From assembly GCA_029690005.1 (NCBI GenBank), contig CP121458.1:5351872-5415871 (forward strand): a DNA stretch of 64,000 bases, written 5' to 3'. Positions 56,055 to 64,000 of the stretch are shown here, piece after piece (positions within the stretch are counted from its first letter, which is position 1; every line of letters starts with the position of its first letter). This DNA is from Prescottella defluvii (GTDB lineage: Bacteria > Actinomycetota > Actinomycetes > Mycobacteriales > Mycobacteriaceae). The notes under the pieces are model-generated. The model was not told where the DNA came from. It did no database searches and saw only the letters and a list, made by a program, of their open reading frames with translations. Both the position numbers and the translations under genes were made by a program.

Positions 56055-56440
56055 TCACAGGCGAAGCAGCGGCAACCAGTGGCCGATCTCCCCGCCCGAC
56101 TGCCCGACGCGTCGAGCGAACCCGCGGCGACGGCGTCGTCGAATCCGAGCAGCCCGGTCACCAGCAGCAGCCAGGTGAAGGGGTCGGTCTCGACGACGTT
56201 CGGCGGCGTGCCACGGGTGTGCCGGGGCCCCTCGATGCACTGCACCGCGACGAACGGCGGCACCCGCACCTCGACGCTCGAACCGGGGGCGATCTGTTCG
56301 AGGGTGCGGGCACTGAGCCGCACCGCTGCCGCCAGCGCGGAGCGGGCGGGTTTCGCGTCGTCCTCGCCCCGCAGCCACGGCCCGACGGCGAGCAGGGCAC
56401 TGCGGAGTTCGGCGGGATCGACGGCACGACGAGCTGGCAT
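56055..56440 (-). CDS. Sterol-carrier-protein-like family protein (Rv0807-like; frameshifted)
   Basis: About 129 residues, the conserved gene before purF in mycobacteria and relatives, annotated as sterol-carrier family. Seen: VDPAELRSALLAVGPWLRG, RTLEQIAPGSSVEVRVPPFV and PPNVVETDPFTWLLLVTGLL. The C-terminus is broken at 56100-56103, CCCC in place of CCCCC; correction ends AGEIGHWLPLLRL. ATG at 56440 begins MPARRAVD. Lipid binding is family-based inference. Confidence 0.8.
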
Positions 56441-56510
56441 GGAGGGTGAATCTGACTGAGCTCTACCAGCCCAGGGAACAAGCCCTGCAGGCGGCGCGGT
56501 TGCACACGAC

Positions 56511-56957
56511 ATGAGTACCGACGTCGACGCGCAGCGTCCGCTTCTCGATCTCGTTGCGTCACAGAACAAGGCGATTCTCGCGACACTCAAGCGCGACGGG
56601 CGACCACAGCTGTCCAACGTCCTCTACGCGTGGGATCCGGGCACGCGCACCGCGCGGGTCTCGGTGACCGCGGATCGCGCCAAGACCCACAACGCCGCGC
56701 GCGACCCTCGGGTCTCCCTCCACGTGAGCGCGCCGGACTTCTGGAGCTACGCCGTCCTCGAGGGCGACGCGGAACTGTCGGCCGTCGCGGCCGATCCCCA
56801 CGACGCCGCGGTCGACGAGCTCGTCGAGACCTACCGCGGCGCCACCGGAGGCGAACACGAGGACTGGGACGAGTTCCGGCGCGCGATGATCGACGAGCGC
56901 CGGCAGGTCCTGCGGATCCACGCCGACCGGGTGTACGGCATGGCCGGGCTGCCCTGA
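56511..56957 (+). CDS. PPOX-class F420-dependent-type oxidoreductase
   Basis: Split-beta-barrel flavin/F420 protein of 148 residues, PPOX class. Seen: LVASQNKAILATLKRDGRPQ, SNVLYAWDPGTRTAR, TADRAKTHNAARDPRVSLHV and the C-terminal DERRQVLRIHADRVYG. Members use F420 or FMN on diverse substrates. ATG at 56511. It is divergent from the SCP-like gene and precedes a LysR gene after 88 bases. Confidence 0.87.
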   Translation: MSTDVDAQRPLLDLVASQNKAILATLKRDGRPQLSNVLYAWDPGTRTARVSVTADRAKTHNAARDPRVSLHVSAPDFWSYAVLEGDAELSAVAADPHDAAVDELVETYRGATGGEHEDWDEFRRAMIDERRQVLRIHADRVYGMAGLP

Positions 56958-57045
56958 CGCGATCGGGAACGAGGCTCCGCGACAAGCCATTCTGCGGCGA
57001 TCGATCGGCGCGCCGCGCGGCTGCGAAGAGGCCTACATTCTTCGC

Positions 57046-58048
57046 ATGGACCTGCGCCAGATGGAGTACTTCCTCGCCGTCGTCGACAGCGGTGGGGTGA
57101 CCCGCGCATCGGAACGACTGCGCGTCGCGCAGCCCTCACTGTCGCAGGCGGTGCGCAAGCTCGAGAAGGACCTCGGCACCGAACTCTTCCACCGGGTCGG
57201 CCGGGGCTGGTCCTGTCCCCGCCGGGGAGGCCCTGGTCGGTCCGGCACGCTCGATTCTGCGCGAGGTCAAGGCCGCCGAGAACGCCGTGCGCGACGTGGG
57301 CGCCATGCGCGGCGGCCGGATCGACATTGCTTCACTGTCCGACCTGTCGTCGGACCCACTGTCCGTGTGGGTCGCCAAGTTCCGACGTCTCTATCCGGAC
57401 GTCCGGTTTCACATCGAGGAACGCGACGAGACCGCCGACGTCGTGGCGCTCGTCAAGTCGGGAGCGTGCGAACTCGGCATCCTCTCGCTCCCACTCCCGA
57501 CCGAAGACCTCGAGGGTGAGGCGCTGATCGACCAGCGCCTGGTTCTGGTGTGCCCGCCCGGAACGGACGCACAGTGGCCCGAACGTGTCCCCATCACGCA
57601 CCTCTCGCGCGTCCCGTTCGTGATGGGTGAGCGAGGGACGGCGACACGTGACTTCATCGAACGGTCCCTCCGCGAAAACGGCGTCGAACCCGACGTCGCG
57701 GTGGAGGTGCGCCAGCGCGGCGCGGTGCTGCCGATCGTCCTCTCGGGCGGTGGGGTGTCGATCGTCCCGCTGCGCAGCGGCCTCGACGCGATGCTCCGCG
57801 GCGGCGTGGTCCGCGAACTGTCACCGCAACTGACCCGGCGGATGGGCGTGATCCGCCGACCCGGCCGGACGACACAGGCCGCGACCGAGTTCCTCGACTG
57901 CGCCCGAACGTCTTTCGAGGAGTTCGCCCGGTCGATCGCCGCACGAATGTCGGAGGGGATGTCCCTGGTCGAAGCCGCCAAGCTGACCCGCGACGAGAGC
58001 GACGACGCGATGCGTGCGGAGAACCTCCGCAGAGCGCCCAATTCATAG
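57046..58048 (+). CDS. LysR-family regulator of the downstream acid-catabolic cluster (two frameshifts)
   Basis: LysR-type regulator, about 334 residues. Helix-turn-helix VTRASERLRVAQPSLSQAVR then LEKDLGTELFHRVGRG; effector domain with LGILSLPLPTEDLEGEALID and VLPIVLSGGGVSIVPLRSGL; a longer C-terminal tail than usual. Two G/C losses sit close together, in 57203-57206 and 57217-57220; both corrected, the join reads GRGLVLSPAGEALVGPARS. ATG at 57046. It reads toward an MFS/CoA-transferase/beta-oxidation cluster 200 bases downstream and probably activates it in response to the imported acid or its CoA ester. Confidence 0.85.
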
Positions 58049-58251
58049 GCAATTGCAGTACATCCCCCACCTTTTTCGTCTTTGACCCAATCCGTTCGGC
58101 CACCTTGAATTGTGTGCATCAAGTCACATGCCGCAACAGGAGTTGTAGCCACCACGAGCCGAGGGCAGTTCGCGACCAGACCGCGACCACCCCGGGCTGG
58201 ACCAACTCGCGTGCACGGTGAGCCGTTCCGATCGTCCCCGGAAGGGGCCAC
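58049..58251. promoter_or_regulatory. Promoter region of the acid-catabolic cluster
   Basis: No gene. The sequence around 58110-58130 has TGTG and CACA half-sites flanking CATCAAGT, a weak LysR-like dyad. GGAAGGGG precedes the MFS start. Confidence 0.3.
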
Positions 58252-59588
58252 ATGTCAGAGACCACACTGCCGACGACGCCGTCGGCCGCACCCTCAGGGT
58301 CGACCACCATGAGGCGAGCCTGGATCATCGTCGGCCTGCTCGTCGTCTTCATGCTCATCAACCACGCGGACAAGTCCGTCATCGCCTTCGCCGGCGTGCA
58401 GATCCAGAAGGATCTCGGGCTGAGCTCGCAGCAGTTCGGGCTCCTGCAGAGCAGCTTCTTCTGGCTGTTCGCGGCGGGCGCACTGTTCTTCGGCTGGCTC
58501 TCCTCGCGGGTGAGCCTCCGCTGGCTGCTCGCCGGCCTGATGCTGACCTGGGTCGCAACGATGATCCCGCTTCTCGGCACGGTCAGCTTCGGTGTCCTCA
58601 TCGCCTGCCGTGTGATCCTCGGGTTCGCCGAGGGTCCCGCGTTCGCGCTGGCCAACCACGCCGCGCACTCCTGGTTCCCGCCGGAGAAGCGGGCGATGGC
58701 GGGCGGTTTCGTCTCCGCGGGCGCCTCGATCGGCGCCCTGATCGCGGCGCCTGCGCTCACCTTGATCATCTCCCAGTGGAACTGGCACGCCGCGTTCTAT
58801 GTGCTCATCGCGATGGGCGTGCTGTGGGCGGTGGCGTGGCTGATCCTCGGCCGCAGCGCCGGCGACGACGGCGCGACACCGGTGTCCACGGTCGTGGTCG
58901 AGACGGTCGACGCCCCGTACATGACGATCCTGAAGACCGGCACCGTCGTCGGCATCGCGGTGCTGATGTTCAGCTCGTACTGGTCCACCACGTTGAAGAT
59001 CGCCTGGCTGCCCGTCTATCTCCAGGAAGGCCTGGGCTACGACACGGCCACCACCGGCCGGCTCATGATGCTGCCGTACGGGCTCGCCGCAGTCGGCGCC
59101 ATCGGCGCGGGCTGGGTCTCCGGCCGGCTGATCTCGCGGGGCGTCTCCGCAGGGTCGCCCGCGGCTACTTCAGCGCGGCGCTCGTCGCCGGCGCCGGAAT
59201 CGCGATGGCCGGGTTCACCCTGCTCCCGCAGGGCGGACTGCAGCTGGTCCTCATCGCCCTCGCCTTCTCGCTGAACACCGCGGCCTTCGGCGTGGCGCTC
59301 TCGGCGATCGCCGACGTCGTCCAGGCGAAGAAGCGCGGCATGGTGCTCGGCATCCTCTCGGCGATCGCGAGCATCTCCGGGATGGTCGCGCCGCTCGTCC
59401 TCGGCTTCGCCGTCGGCTCCTCGGTCGACAAGATCACCGGCTACGCGATCGGTTTCCAGTCCAGCGGCACCCTGATGATCGTCGGCGCCGTCATCGCCGT
59501 GTTCCTGGTCAACCCCGAGCGCGACATCGCCCTCATCCGCCGTCGCGCCGAACAGGCCGCACGCCCCAGCGTCGAGGAGACCGCATGA
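58252..59588 (+). CDS. MFS transporter, anion/carboxylate symporter type (frameshifted)
   Basis: Twelve-segment major facilitator of about 446 residues, resembling the anion:cation symporter (ACS) family that imports organic acids. First segment WIIVGLLVVFMLINHADKSV, then SSFFWLFAAGALFFGWLSSR and LGFAEGPAFALANHAAHSWF, typical of ACS. The frame breaks at 59147-59148, CC in place of CCC; correction gives GVSRRVARGYFSAALVAG. ATG at 58252. The stop overlaps the CoA-transferase ATG as ATGA. First gene of the catabolic operon, so it likely imports the acid the others degrade. Confidence 0.85.
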
Positions 59589-60775
59589 TCGACAAGCCTC
59601 TGGACGGCGTCCGCGTCGTCGACTTCGGACAGTTCATCGCGGCGCCGGCCGCGGCCCAGGTACTCGTCGACCTCGGCGCCGACGTCGTCAAGATCGAACC
59701 GCTGCACGGAGAGTCCGCCCGCGGCATCGGACCGCACGGCGAGGCGATGGTCCAGAACTACAACCGTGGCAAGCGCGCGATCGCACTCGATCTGAAGGAC
59801 CCCCGCGGACTGTCGATCGCCCGTGAGCTGATCGCCCGGGCCGACATCGTGGTGCAGAACCTGCGTCCGGGTGTCATGGACGCGCTCGGCCTCGGGGCCG
59901 ACCGGGTCCGCACTGAGCACCCCCATCTCGTGTACGCCACCGTCAGCGGGTTCGGGCTGCACGGCCCGTCCCGGGCCCGCGCCGGCCTCGACATCGCGGC
60001 GCAGGCGGAGAGCGGCCTGATGTGGGTGACGGGAGAGGCTGGCGGCGAACCGCAGAAGATCGGGGCCCAAATCGTCGACTCGGCAACCGCATACGTGTGC
60101 GCCCAGGCAATTCTCGCGGCATACATCCGTCGACTTCGGAGCGGTGAGGGCGACACCATCGAGGTGTCGCTGCTGGACGTCGCGATTCACATGCAGGCCC
60201 CGAACTGGGGCGCCTACCTCTCCACCGGCGTCGAACCGATCCGGATGGGCAACGGTCAGCCCACGGTCGCTCCCGCCGCGGACGTCATGCCGACCAGCGA
60301 CGGCAACATCGTGGTGTCGGCGTACTCCGAGGTCCACTTCCGCCGGCTGTGCGGCCTGCTCGGCCGTCCCGAACTCGCCGACGATGCACGATTCGTGGAC
60401 AACCCTGCGCGAGTACAGAATCGGCCCGCTCTGCTGGCCGAACTGCGCAGTGTGTTCGCGACGATGACCAGTGCCGAGGCGATGGACCTGCTGTCCACTA
60501 ATGGGGTCGTTGCCGGACGGATCAACACGTACCCGGAGGCGATGTGCAGCCCCGACGTCGAGGCCTCGGGCATCTTCGTCGACGTCACCCAGCCGGACGG
60601 GGTCGGCGCAACGGCACTCGGCACGCCCTGGCACCTGGCGAGTATCCCGAAGACCTCGTCGGCGGGAGCGCCCGCCCTCGGCCAGCACACCACCGAGATC
60701 CTGCGCGAACTCGACTACTCCCGCGAGACGATCGGCGCCCTCGCGACCGATCGTGTCATCGGCATCGCGTCCTGA
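59585..60775 (+). CDS. CaiB/BaiF family (class III) CoA-transferase
   Basis: Class III CoA-transferase of 396 residues, moving CoA from a donor thioester to a carboxylic acid. Seen: GVRVVDFGQFIAAPAAAQVL, LGADVVKIEPLHGESAR, NRGKRAIALDLKDPRG and the catalytic Asp in RARAGLDIAAQAESGLMWVT. ATG at 59585 overlaps the MFS stop. It probably activates the imported acid. ATP-independent activation suggests a substrate with a CoA-ester partner in the pathway. Confidence 0.9.
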   Translation: MIDKPLDGVRVVDFGQFIAAPAAAQVLVDLGADVVKIEPLHGESARGIGPHGEAMVQNYNRGKRAIALDLKDPRGLSIARELIARADIVVQNLRPGVMDALGLGADRVRTEHPHLVYATVSGFGLHGPSRARAGLDIAAQAESGLMWVTGEAGGEPQKIGAQIVDSATAYVCAQAILAAYIRRLRSGEGDTIEVSLLDVAIHMQAPNWGAYLSTGVEPIRMGNGQPTVAPAADVMPTSDGNIVVSAYSEVHFRRLCGLLGRPELADDARFVDNPARVQNRPALLAELRSVFATMTSAEAMDLLSTNGVVAGRINTYPEAMCSPDVEASGIFVDVTQPDGVGATALGTPWHLASIPKTSSAGAPALGQHTTEILRELDYSRETIGALATDRVIGIAS

Positions 60776-60822
60776 CGTCTCGCCGATCTCTCTTCTCCCT
60801 CATTCAGTTCGAAGGAAACATC

Positions 60823-61970
60823 ATGCAGCGCACCATCTTCACCGAGGATCACGACGCGTTCCGCGACTCGGTCCGCCAGTTCATCGCCAAGGAGATCACG
60901 CCGAACCTCCCCGACTGGGAGGCCGAAGGATTCATTCCCCGCGATTTCTACAAGAAGACCGCGGAGATCGGGATCAACGGCCTGCAGGTGCCCGAGCAGT
61001 ATGGCGGCGGCGGCATCGACAGCTTCCTGTTCAATACAGTCGTCTACGAGGAGATCGGTTACGCGGCAGCATCTCTCGGAGGCTTCCAGGTGCACTTGAA
61101 CACCGTGCTGCCGTACTTCCTGGAGTACGCCAACGAAGAGCAGCGCGAGCGCTGGTTCCCCGGGTTCGCCGACGGCAACCTTGTCAGCGCCATCGCGATG
61201 ACCGAGCCGGGTATCGGCTCCGACCTGGCCGGCGTCGCCACCACCGCGGTGCGCGACGGCGACGACTACATCCTCAACGGCAACAAGACGTTCATCACCG
61301 GCGGCATCAACGCAGACCTGGTGATCGTCGTGGCGCGCACCTCCAAAGACCGGAGAACCGCCGCAAGGGCCTGTCGCTGCTCGTCGTCGAGGCCGGCATG
61401 CCCGGCTTCATCCGCGGCCGCAACCTGCACAAGATCGGCATGAAATCGTCCGACACCGCGGAGCTGACGTTCGACAACGTCCGGGTGCCGGCGGCGAACC
61501 TGCTCGGCGAAGAGGGCGCGGCGTTCGGGATGCTGGCGCACAACCTGCCGCAGGAGCGGCTGTCGATCGCGATCACCGGCCTGGCGACCGCCACCGCGGC
61601 CGTGAACCTCGCGGTCGAGTACGCCCACGAACGCCAGGTGTTCGGCAAGCCCCTCGCGGACTTCCAGAACACCAAGTTCGTGCTCGCCGAGTGCGCGACG
61701 GACCTGCAGGCCGGACAGTGCATGGTCGACCAGGCGCTGATCGCACTCGACAACGGCACCCTCACCCCCGCCGACGCGGCGAAGGTGAAGCTGTTCTGCA
61801 CCGAGCTGCAGGCCCGAGTGATCGACAAGTGCCTGCAGCTGCACGGCGGCTACGGCTACATGACCGAGTACCCCATCGCCCGCCTGTACGCCGACGCCCG
61901 CGTCACTCGAATCTTCGGCGGCACCAGTGAGGTCATGAAGAGCGTCATCTCGAAGTCGATGGGCCTCTGA
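60823..61970 (+). CDS. Acyl-CoA dehydrogenase (frameshifted)
   Basis: FAD acyl-CoA dehydrogenase, about 382 residues, making the 2,3-enoyl-CoA. Seen: IAMTEPGIGSDLAGVATTAV, NGNKTFITGGINADLVIVV, and the C-terminal catalytic region LQLHGGYGYMTEYPIARLYA with DARVTRIFGGTSEVMK. The frame breaks at 61350-61351, CC in place of CCC; correction gives SKDPENRRKGLSLLVVEAG. ATG at 60823 follows AAGGAA. Forty-seven bases separate it from the CoA-transferase. Confidence 0.9.
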
Positions 61971-62054
61971 CCCCGATCCCCCAGCGGGTTCCCGGCGCAC
62001 CTTCCCCGCGCCGGGAACCGCATTCCCCCTCATCCCAGTCAGAAGGATCATCTC

Positions 62055-62820
62055 GTGCAGATCAAGGACATCAACGCCGTAGTCACCGGCGGCGCATCGG
62101 GTCTCGGGCTGGCCACCGCCACCCGTCTGGTCGAATCCGGTGCCACCGTCACCCTCCTCGACCTTCCGAACTCGGCGGGCGCCGAGCAGGCTGAGGCACT
62201 CGGCCCCGCCGCGCAGTTCGTGCCGACCGACGTGACCGACTCCGACGCCGTGGCAGCGGCTTTCGCGGCTGCCGCCGAACGCGGGCCGGTGCGGGCCGTC
62301 GTCCACTGCGCCGGTCGCGGGCGACCGATGCGCATCCTCACCAAGGAAGGCAAGGCCGCGGACCTTCGAGCCGTTCGAGTCCGTCATCCGGCTCAACGTC
62401 GTCGGCACGTTCAACGTGCTCCGGTACGCGGCCGAGACGATGGCCGCCAACGATGTTCGCGACGGGGACCGCGGAGTGTGCGTCCTGACGGCGTCGGTGG
62501 CCGCATACGAGGGCCAGATCGGTCAGATCAACTACGCCACCTCCAAGGCCGGCGTGGTGGGTATGACCCTGCCGGCCGCGCGCGACCTTGCCAGCGTCGG
62601 GATCCGCGTCTGCACCATCGCTCCCGGCGTCTTCGCCACGCCGCTGCTGCTGAACGCGCGCGACGACATCCGCGAGGCCCTGGCCGCGTCGGTCCCGCAC
62701 CCACAGCGACTCGGCGAGCCGAGCGAGTTCGCCTCGCTCGCAACCCACATCATCGAGAACGGGATGCTCAACGGCGAGACGATCCGTCTCGACGGCGCCA
62801 TCCGGATGGCACCCCGATGA
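62055..62820 (+). CDS. SDR 3-hydroxyacyl-CoA dehydrogenase, HSD17B10-like (frameshifted)
   Basis: Short-chain dehydrogenase, about 255 residues, resembling 3-hydroxyacyl-CoA dehydrogenase type 2. Cofactor motif VVTGGASGLGLATATRL, active site INYATSKAGVVGMTLPAARD with Tyr and Lys in place, and a C-terminal IRLDGAIRMAP. The frame breaks at 62364-62370, CTTCGAG in place of CTCGAG; correction gives KAADLEPFESVIRLNVVGT. GTG at 62055. Its stop overlaps the enoyl-CoA hydratase ATG. It would oxidise the 3-hydroxyacyl-CoA. Confidence 0.88.
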
Positions 62821-63593
62821 CCACCGACGCGCAGTCGCCCGTCCGCGTCGAGCGTCGCGGCGCGGTCCTGGTCATCACCCTGAATCGTCCGGACGCACGC
62901 AACGCCGTGAACCACGCTGTGTCCCAGTCGATTGCGTCGGCAATCGACCGCCTAGACTCCGATCCGGGCCTGAGCGTGGGGATCCTCACCGGTGCGGGTG
63001 GCTACTTCTGCGCCGGTATGGACCTCAAGGCGTTCCTGCGAGGCGAGAGCCCCCGAATCGAGGGTCGCGGCTTCGCTGGGCTCACCGAGGCCCCACCCAC
63101 CAAGCCACTGATCGCCGCGGTCGACGGTCCGGCGCTCGCCGGCGGATTCGAGATCGCACTCGCCGCCGACATGATCGTCGCGTCTTCGACGGCGATCTTC
63201 GGGCTCCCGGAGGTGCGTCGGGGGCTGGTCGCTGCGGCCGGCGGACTCACCCGCCTGCCCGCGCGCATTCCCCGAGCCATCGCTCTCGAGCTGGCGTTGA
63301 CCGGAAGAAGCGCCACCGCAAAGGAATTGCACCAGCACGGGCTGGTCAACCGCGTCGCACCGGACGGACAGGTTCTCGCGGCCGCGCTGGCGCTGGCCGA
63401 GGAGATCGCGGCCAACGGCCCGCTCGCGGTCCGGGCGAGCAAACGCGTCGTCGACGAGTCGCCGTCCTGGGATCCCGGCGAGATGTTCACCCGCGCACGC
63501 GAAATCGTGATGCCCGTATTCGACACGAACGACGCACGCGAGGGCGCGGCCGCCTTCGCCGAGCGCCGGAACCCGGTCTGGACGGCGTCGTGA
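62817..63593 (+). CDS. Enoyl-CoA hydratase/isomerase family protein
   Basis: Crotonase-fold protein of 258 residues, hydrating the enoyl-CoA. Oxyanion-hole regions are seen in GAGGYFCAGMDLKAFLRGE and DGPALAGGFEIALAADMIVA; the Glu positions near PEVRRGLVAAAGGLTRLP fit a hydratase. ATG at 62817 overlaps the SDR stop as ATGA. Intact. Its place between dehydrogenases and thiolase completes a beta-oxidation round. Confidence 0.92.
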   Translation: MTTDAQSPVRVERRGAVLVITLNRPDARNAVNHAVSQSIASAIDRLDSDPGLSVGILTGAGGYFCAGMDLKAFLRGESPRIEGRGFAGLTEAPPTKPLIAAVDGPALAGGFEIALAADMIVASSTAIFGLPEVRRGLVAAAGGLTRLPARIPRAIALELALTGRSATAKELHQHGLVNRVAPDGQVLAAALALAEEIAANGPLAVRASKRVVDESPSWDPGEMFTRAREIVMPVFDTNDAREGAAAFAERRNPVWTAS

Positions 63594-63623
63594 CCGCCAG
63601 GACCGACCGACAAGGAGAACACC

Positions 63624-64000
63624 ATGCGTGATGCAGTAGTAGTGGAGGCCGTCCGGACGCCGGTCGGGCGCCGGAAGGGAAGCCTCGCCGACATCCACCC
63701 CGTCGACCTGTCTGCGACGGTGTTGAACTCACTGATCGAGAGGACCGGTCTGGCACCGGACGTCGTCGACGACGTCATCTGGGGCTGCGTCGGCCAGGTC
63801 GGTGAACAGGCCGGAAACATCGCACGCAACACCGTGCTAGCCGCCGGCTGGCCGGAGCAGGTTCCGGGTACCACGATCGAACGTCAATGCGGATCGAGCC
63901 AGCAGGCATTGCATTTCGCTGCGGCCGGGGTGATCGCGGGCCAGTACGATGTCGCCGTCGCAGGCGGTGTCGAATCGATGACACGCATCCCGATGGGGTC
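63624..64000 (+). CDS. Acetyl-CoA acyltransferase (thiolase), 5' part
   Basis: First 125 codons of a thiolase; the gene runs off the window. Seen: VVVEAVRTPVGRRKGSLADI and TIERQCGSSQQALHFAAAGV with the acyl-accepting Cys, then VAGGVESMTRIPMG. ATG at 63624 follows AAGGAG. It would cleave the 3-ketoacyl-CoA and release acetyl- or propionyl-CoA, closing the cluster. Confidence 0.92.
   Translation, partial: MRDAVVVEAVRTPVGRRKGSLADIHPVDLSATVLNSLIERTGLAPDVVDDVIWGCVGQVGEQAGNIARNTVLAAGWPEQVPGTTIERQCGSSQQALHFAAAGVIAGQYDVAVAGGVESMTRIPMG

Noticed and set aside
1..64000. CRISPR array, prophage, insertion sequence or defence island
   Set aside because: No regularly spaced repeats, transposase, integrase, phage structural gene or cas-like protein was seen on either strand.

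Overview
The window is a GC-rich actinobacterial chromosome segment, most probably from a Rhodococcus/Prescottella-type member of the Mycobacteriales. The evidence is a mycothiol synthase (mshD), a polycysteine leader ahead of a DUF4395-cysA2-sseC operon, an LmeA (DUF2993) protein, a DesA-type acyl-ACP desaturase, a DUF3073 protein, a GlnR regulator and steroid-catabolism-like flavoenzymes. Much of 16.8-56.4 kb follows, from family knowledge, the Mycobacterium tuberculosis Rv0807-Rv0824c neighbourhood: desA1, dusB, LCP protein, phoU, pstB, mshD, glnR, lmeA, thiX, cysA2, sseC2, nitrobindin-like protein, pabC, ygfZ, DUF3073, purM, purF and an SCP-like protein. Extra blocks are inserted into it: a liv transporter, pstSCA, a cutinase and cydABDC.

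Layout. 0-2 kb: RluA-type pseudouridine synthase and an SDR. 2-6.4 kb: HsaA-like flavin monooxygenase, KstD-like FAD dehydrogenase and TetR regulators. 6.6-8 kb: IclR regulator and a tRNA cluster (Glu, Asp, Phe, Asp, Phe) containing a 263-bp tandem duplication. 8.1-15.6 kb: GBL-receptor-like TetR, CorA, Tat-exported PhoX, tRNA-Lys, YjbR, MFS exporter. 15.7-22.8 kb: LysR, desaturase, DusB, DUF5996, LCP cell-wall ligase, PhoU. 22.9-27.7 kb: branched-chain amino-acid-type ABC transporter whose two permeases and one ATPase form a single polypeptide. 27.9-33.6 kb: nuclease-like membrane protein, CHAP protein, pstSCAB. 33.8-38.8 kb: glnR-mshD and, divergently, lmeA-thiX, then the Cys-leader sulfur operon. 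38.9-42.4 kb: cutinase, a 35-residue membrane peptide coupled to a nitrobindin-like protein, and a secreted DUF11-like protein. 42.7-48.7 kb: cytochrome bd operon cydA-B-D-C. 48.9-56.4 kb: pabC, ygfZ-MOSC-asparaginase, DUF3073, purM, purF, SCP-like. 56.5-64 kb: PPOX protein, LysR, and a complete acid import/CoA activation/beta-oxidation cluster (MFS, CoA-transferase, acyl-CoA dehydrogenase, SDR, enoyl-CoA hydratase, thiolase) that runs off the end.

Regulation readable from sequence: GTTCACC-type PHO boxes before both pstS and phoU, a leaderless promoter plus Cys-rich leader for sulfur genes, two exact KstR-type motifs before the secreted DUF11-like gene, and strong palindromes before desA and cydA.

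Sequence quality matters for every reader. About 38 single-base frameshifts interrupt otherwise well-conserved genes, including purF, pstC and cydC. Twenty-eight are losses of one G or C, mostly in short runs. Eight are the same event, an extra base turning CTCGAG into CTTCGAG/CTCGAAG. These look like assembly errors, the second class possibly the trace of a modified CTCGAG site. Affected genes are annotated as intact CDS with the break noted.
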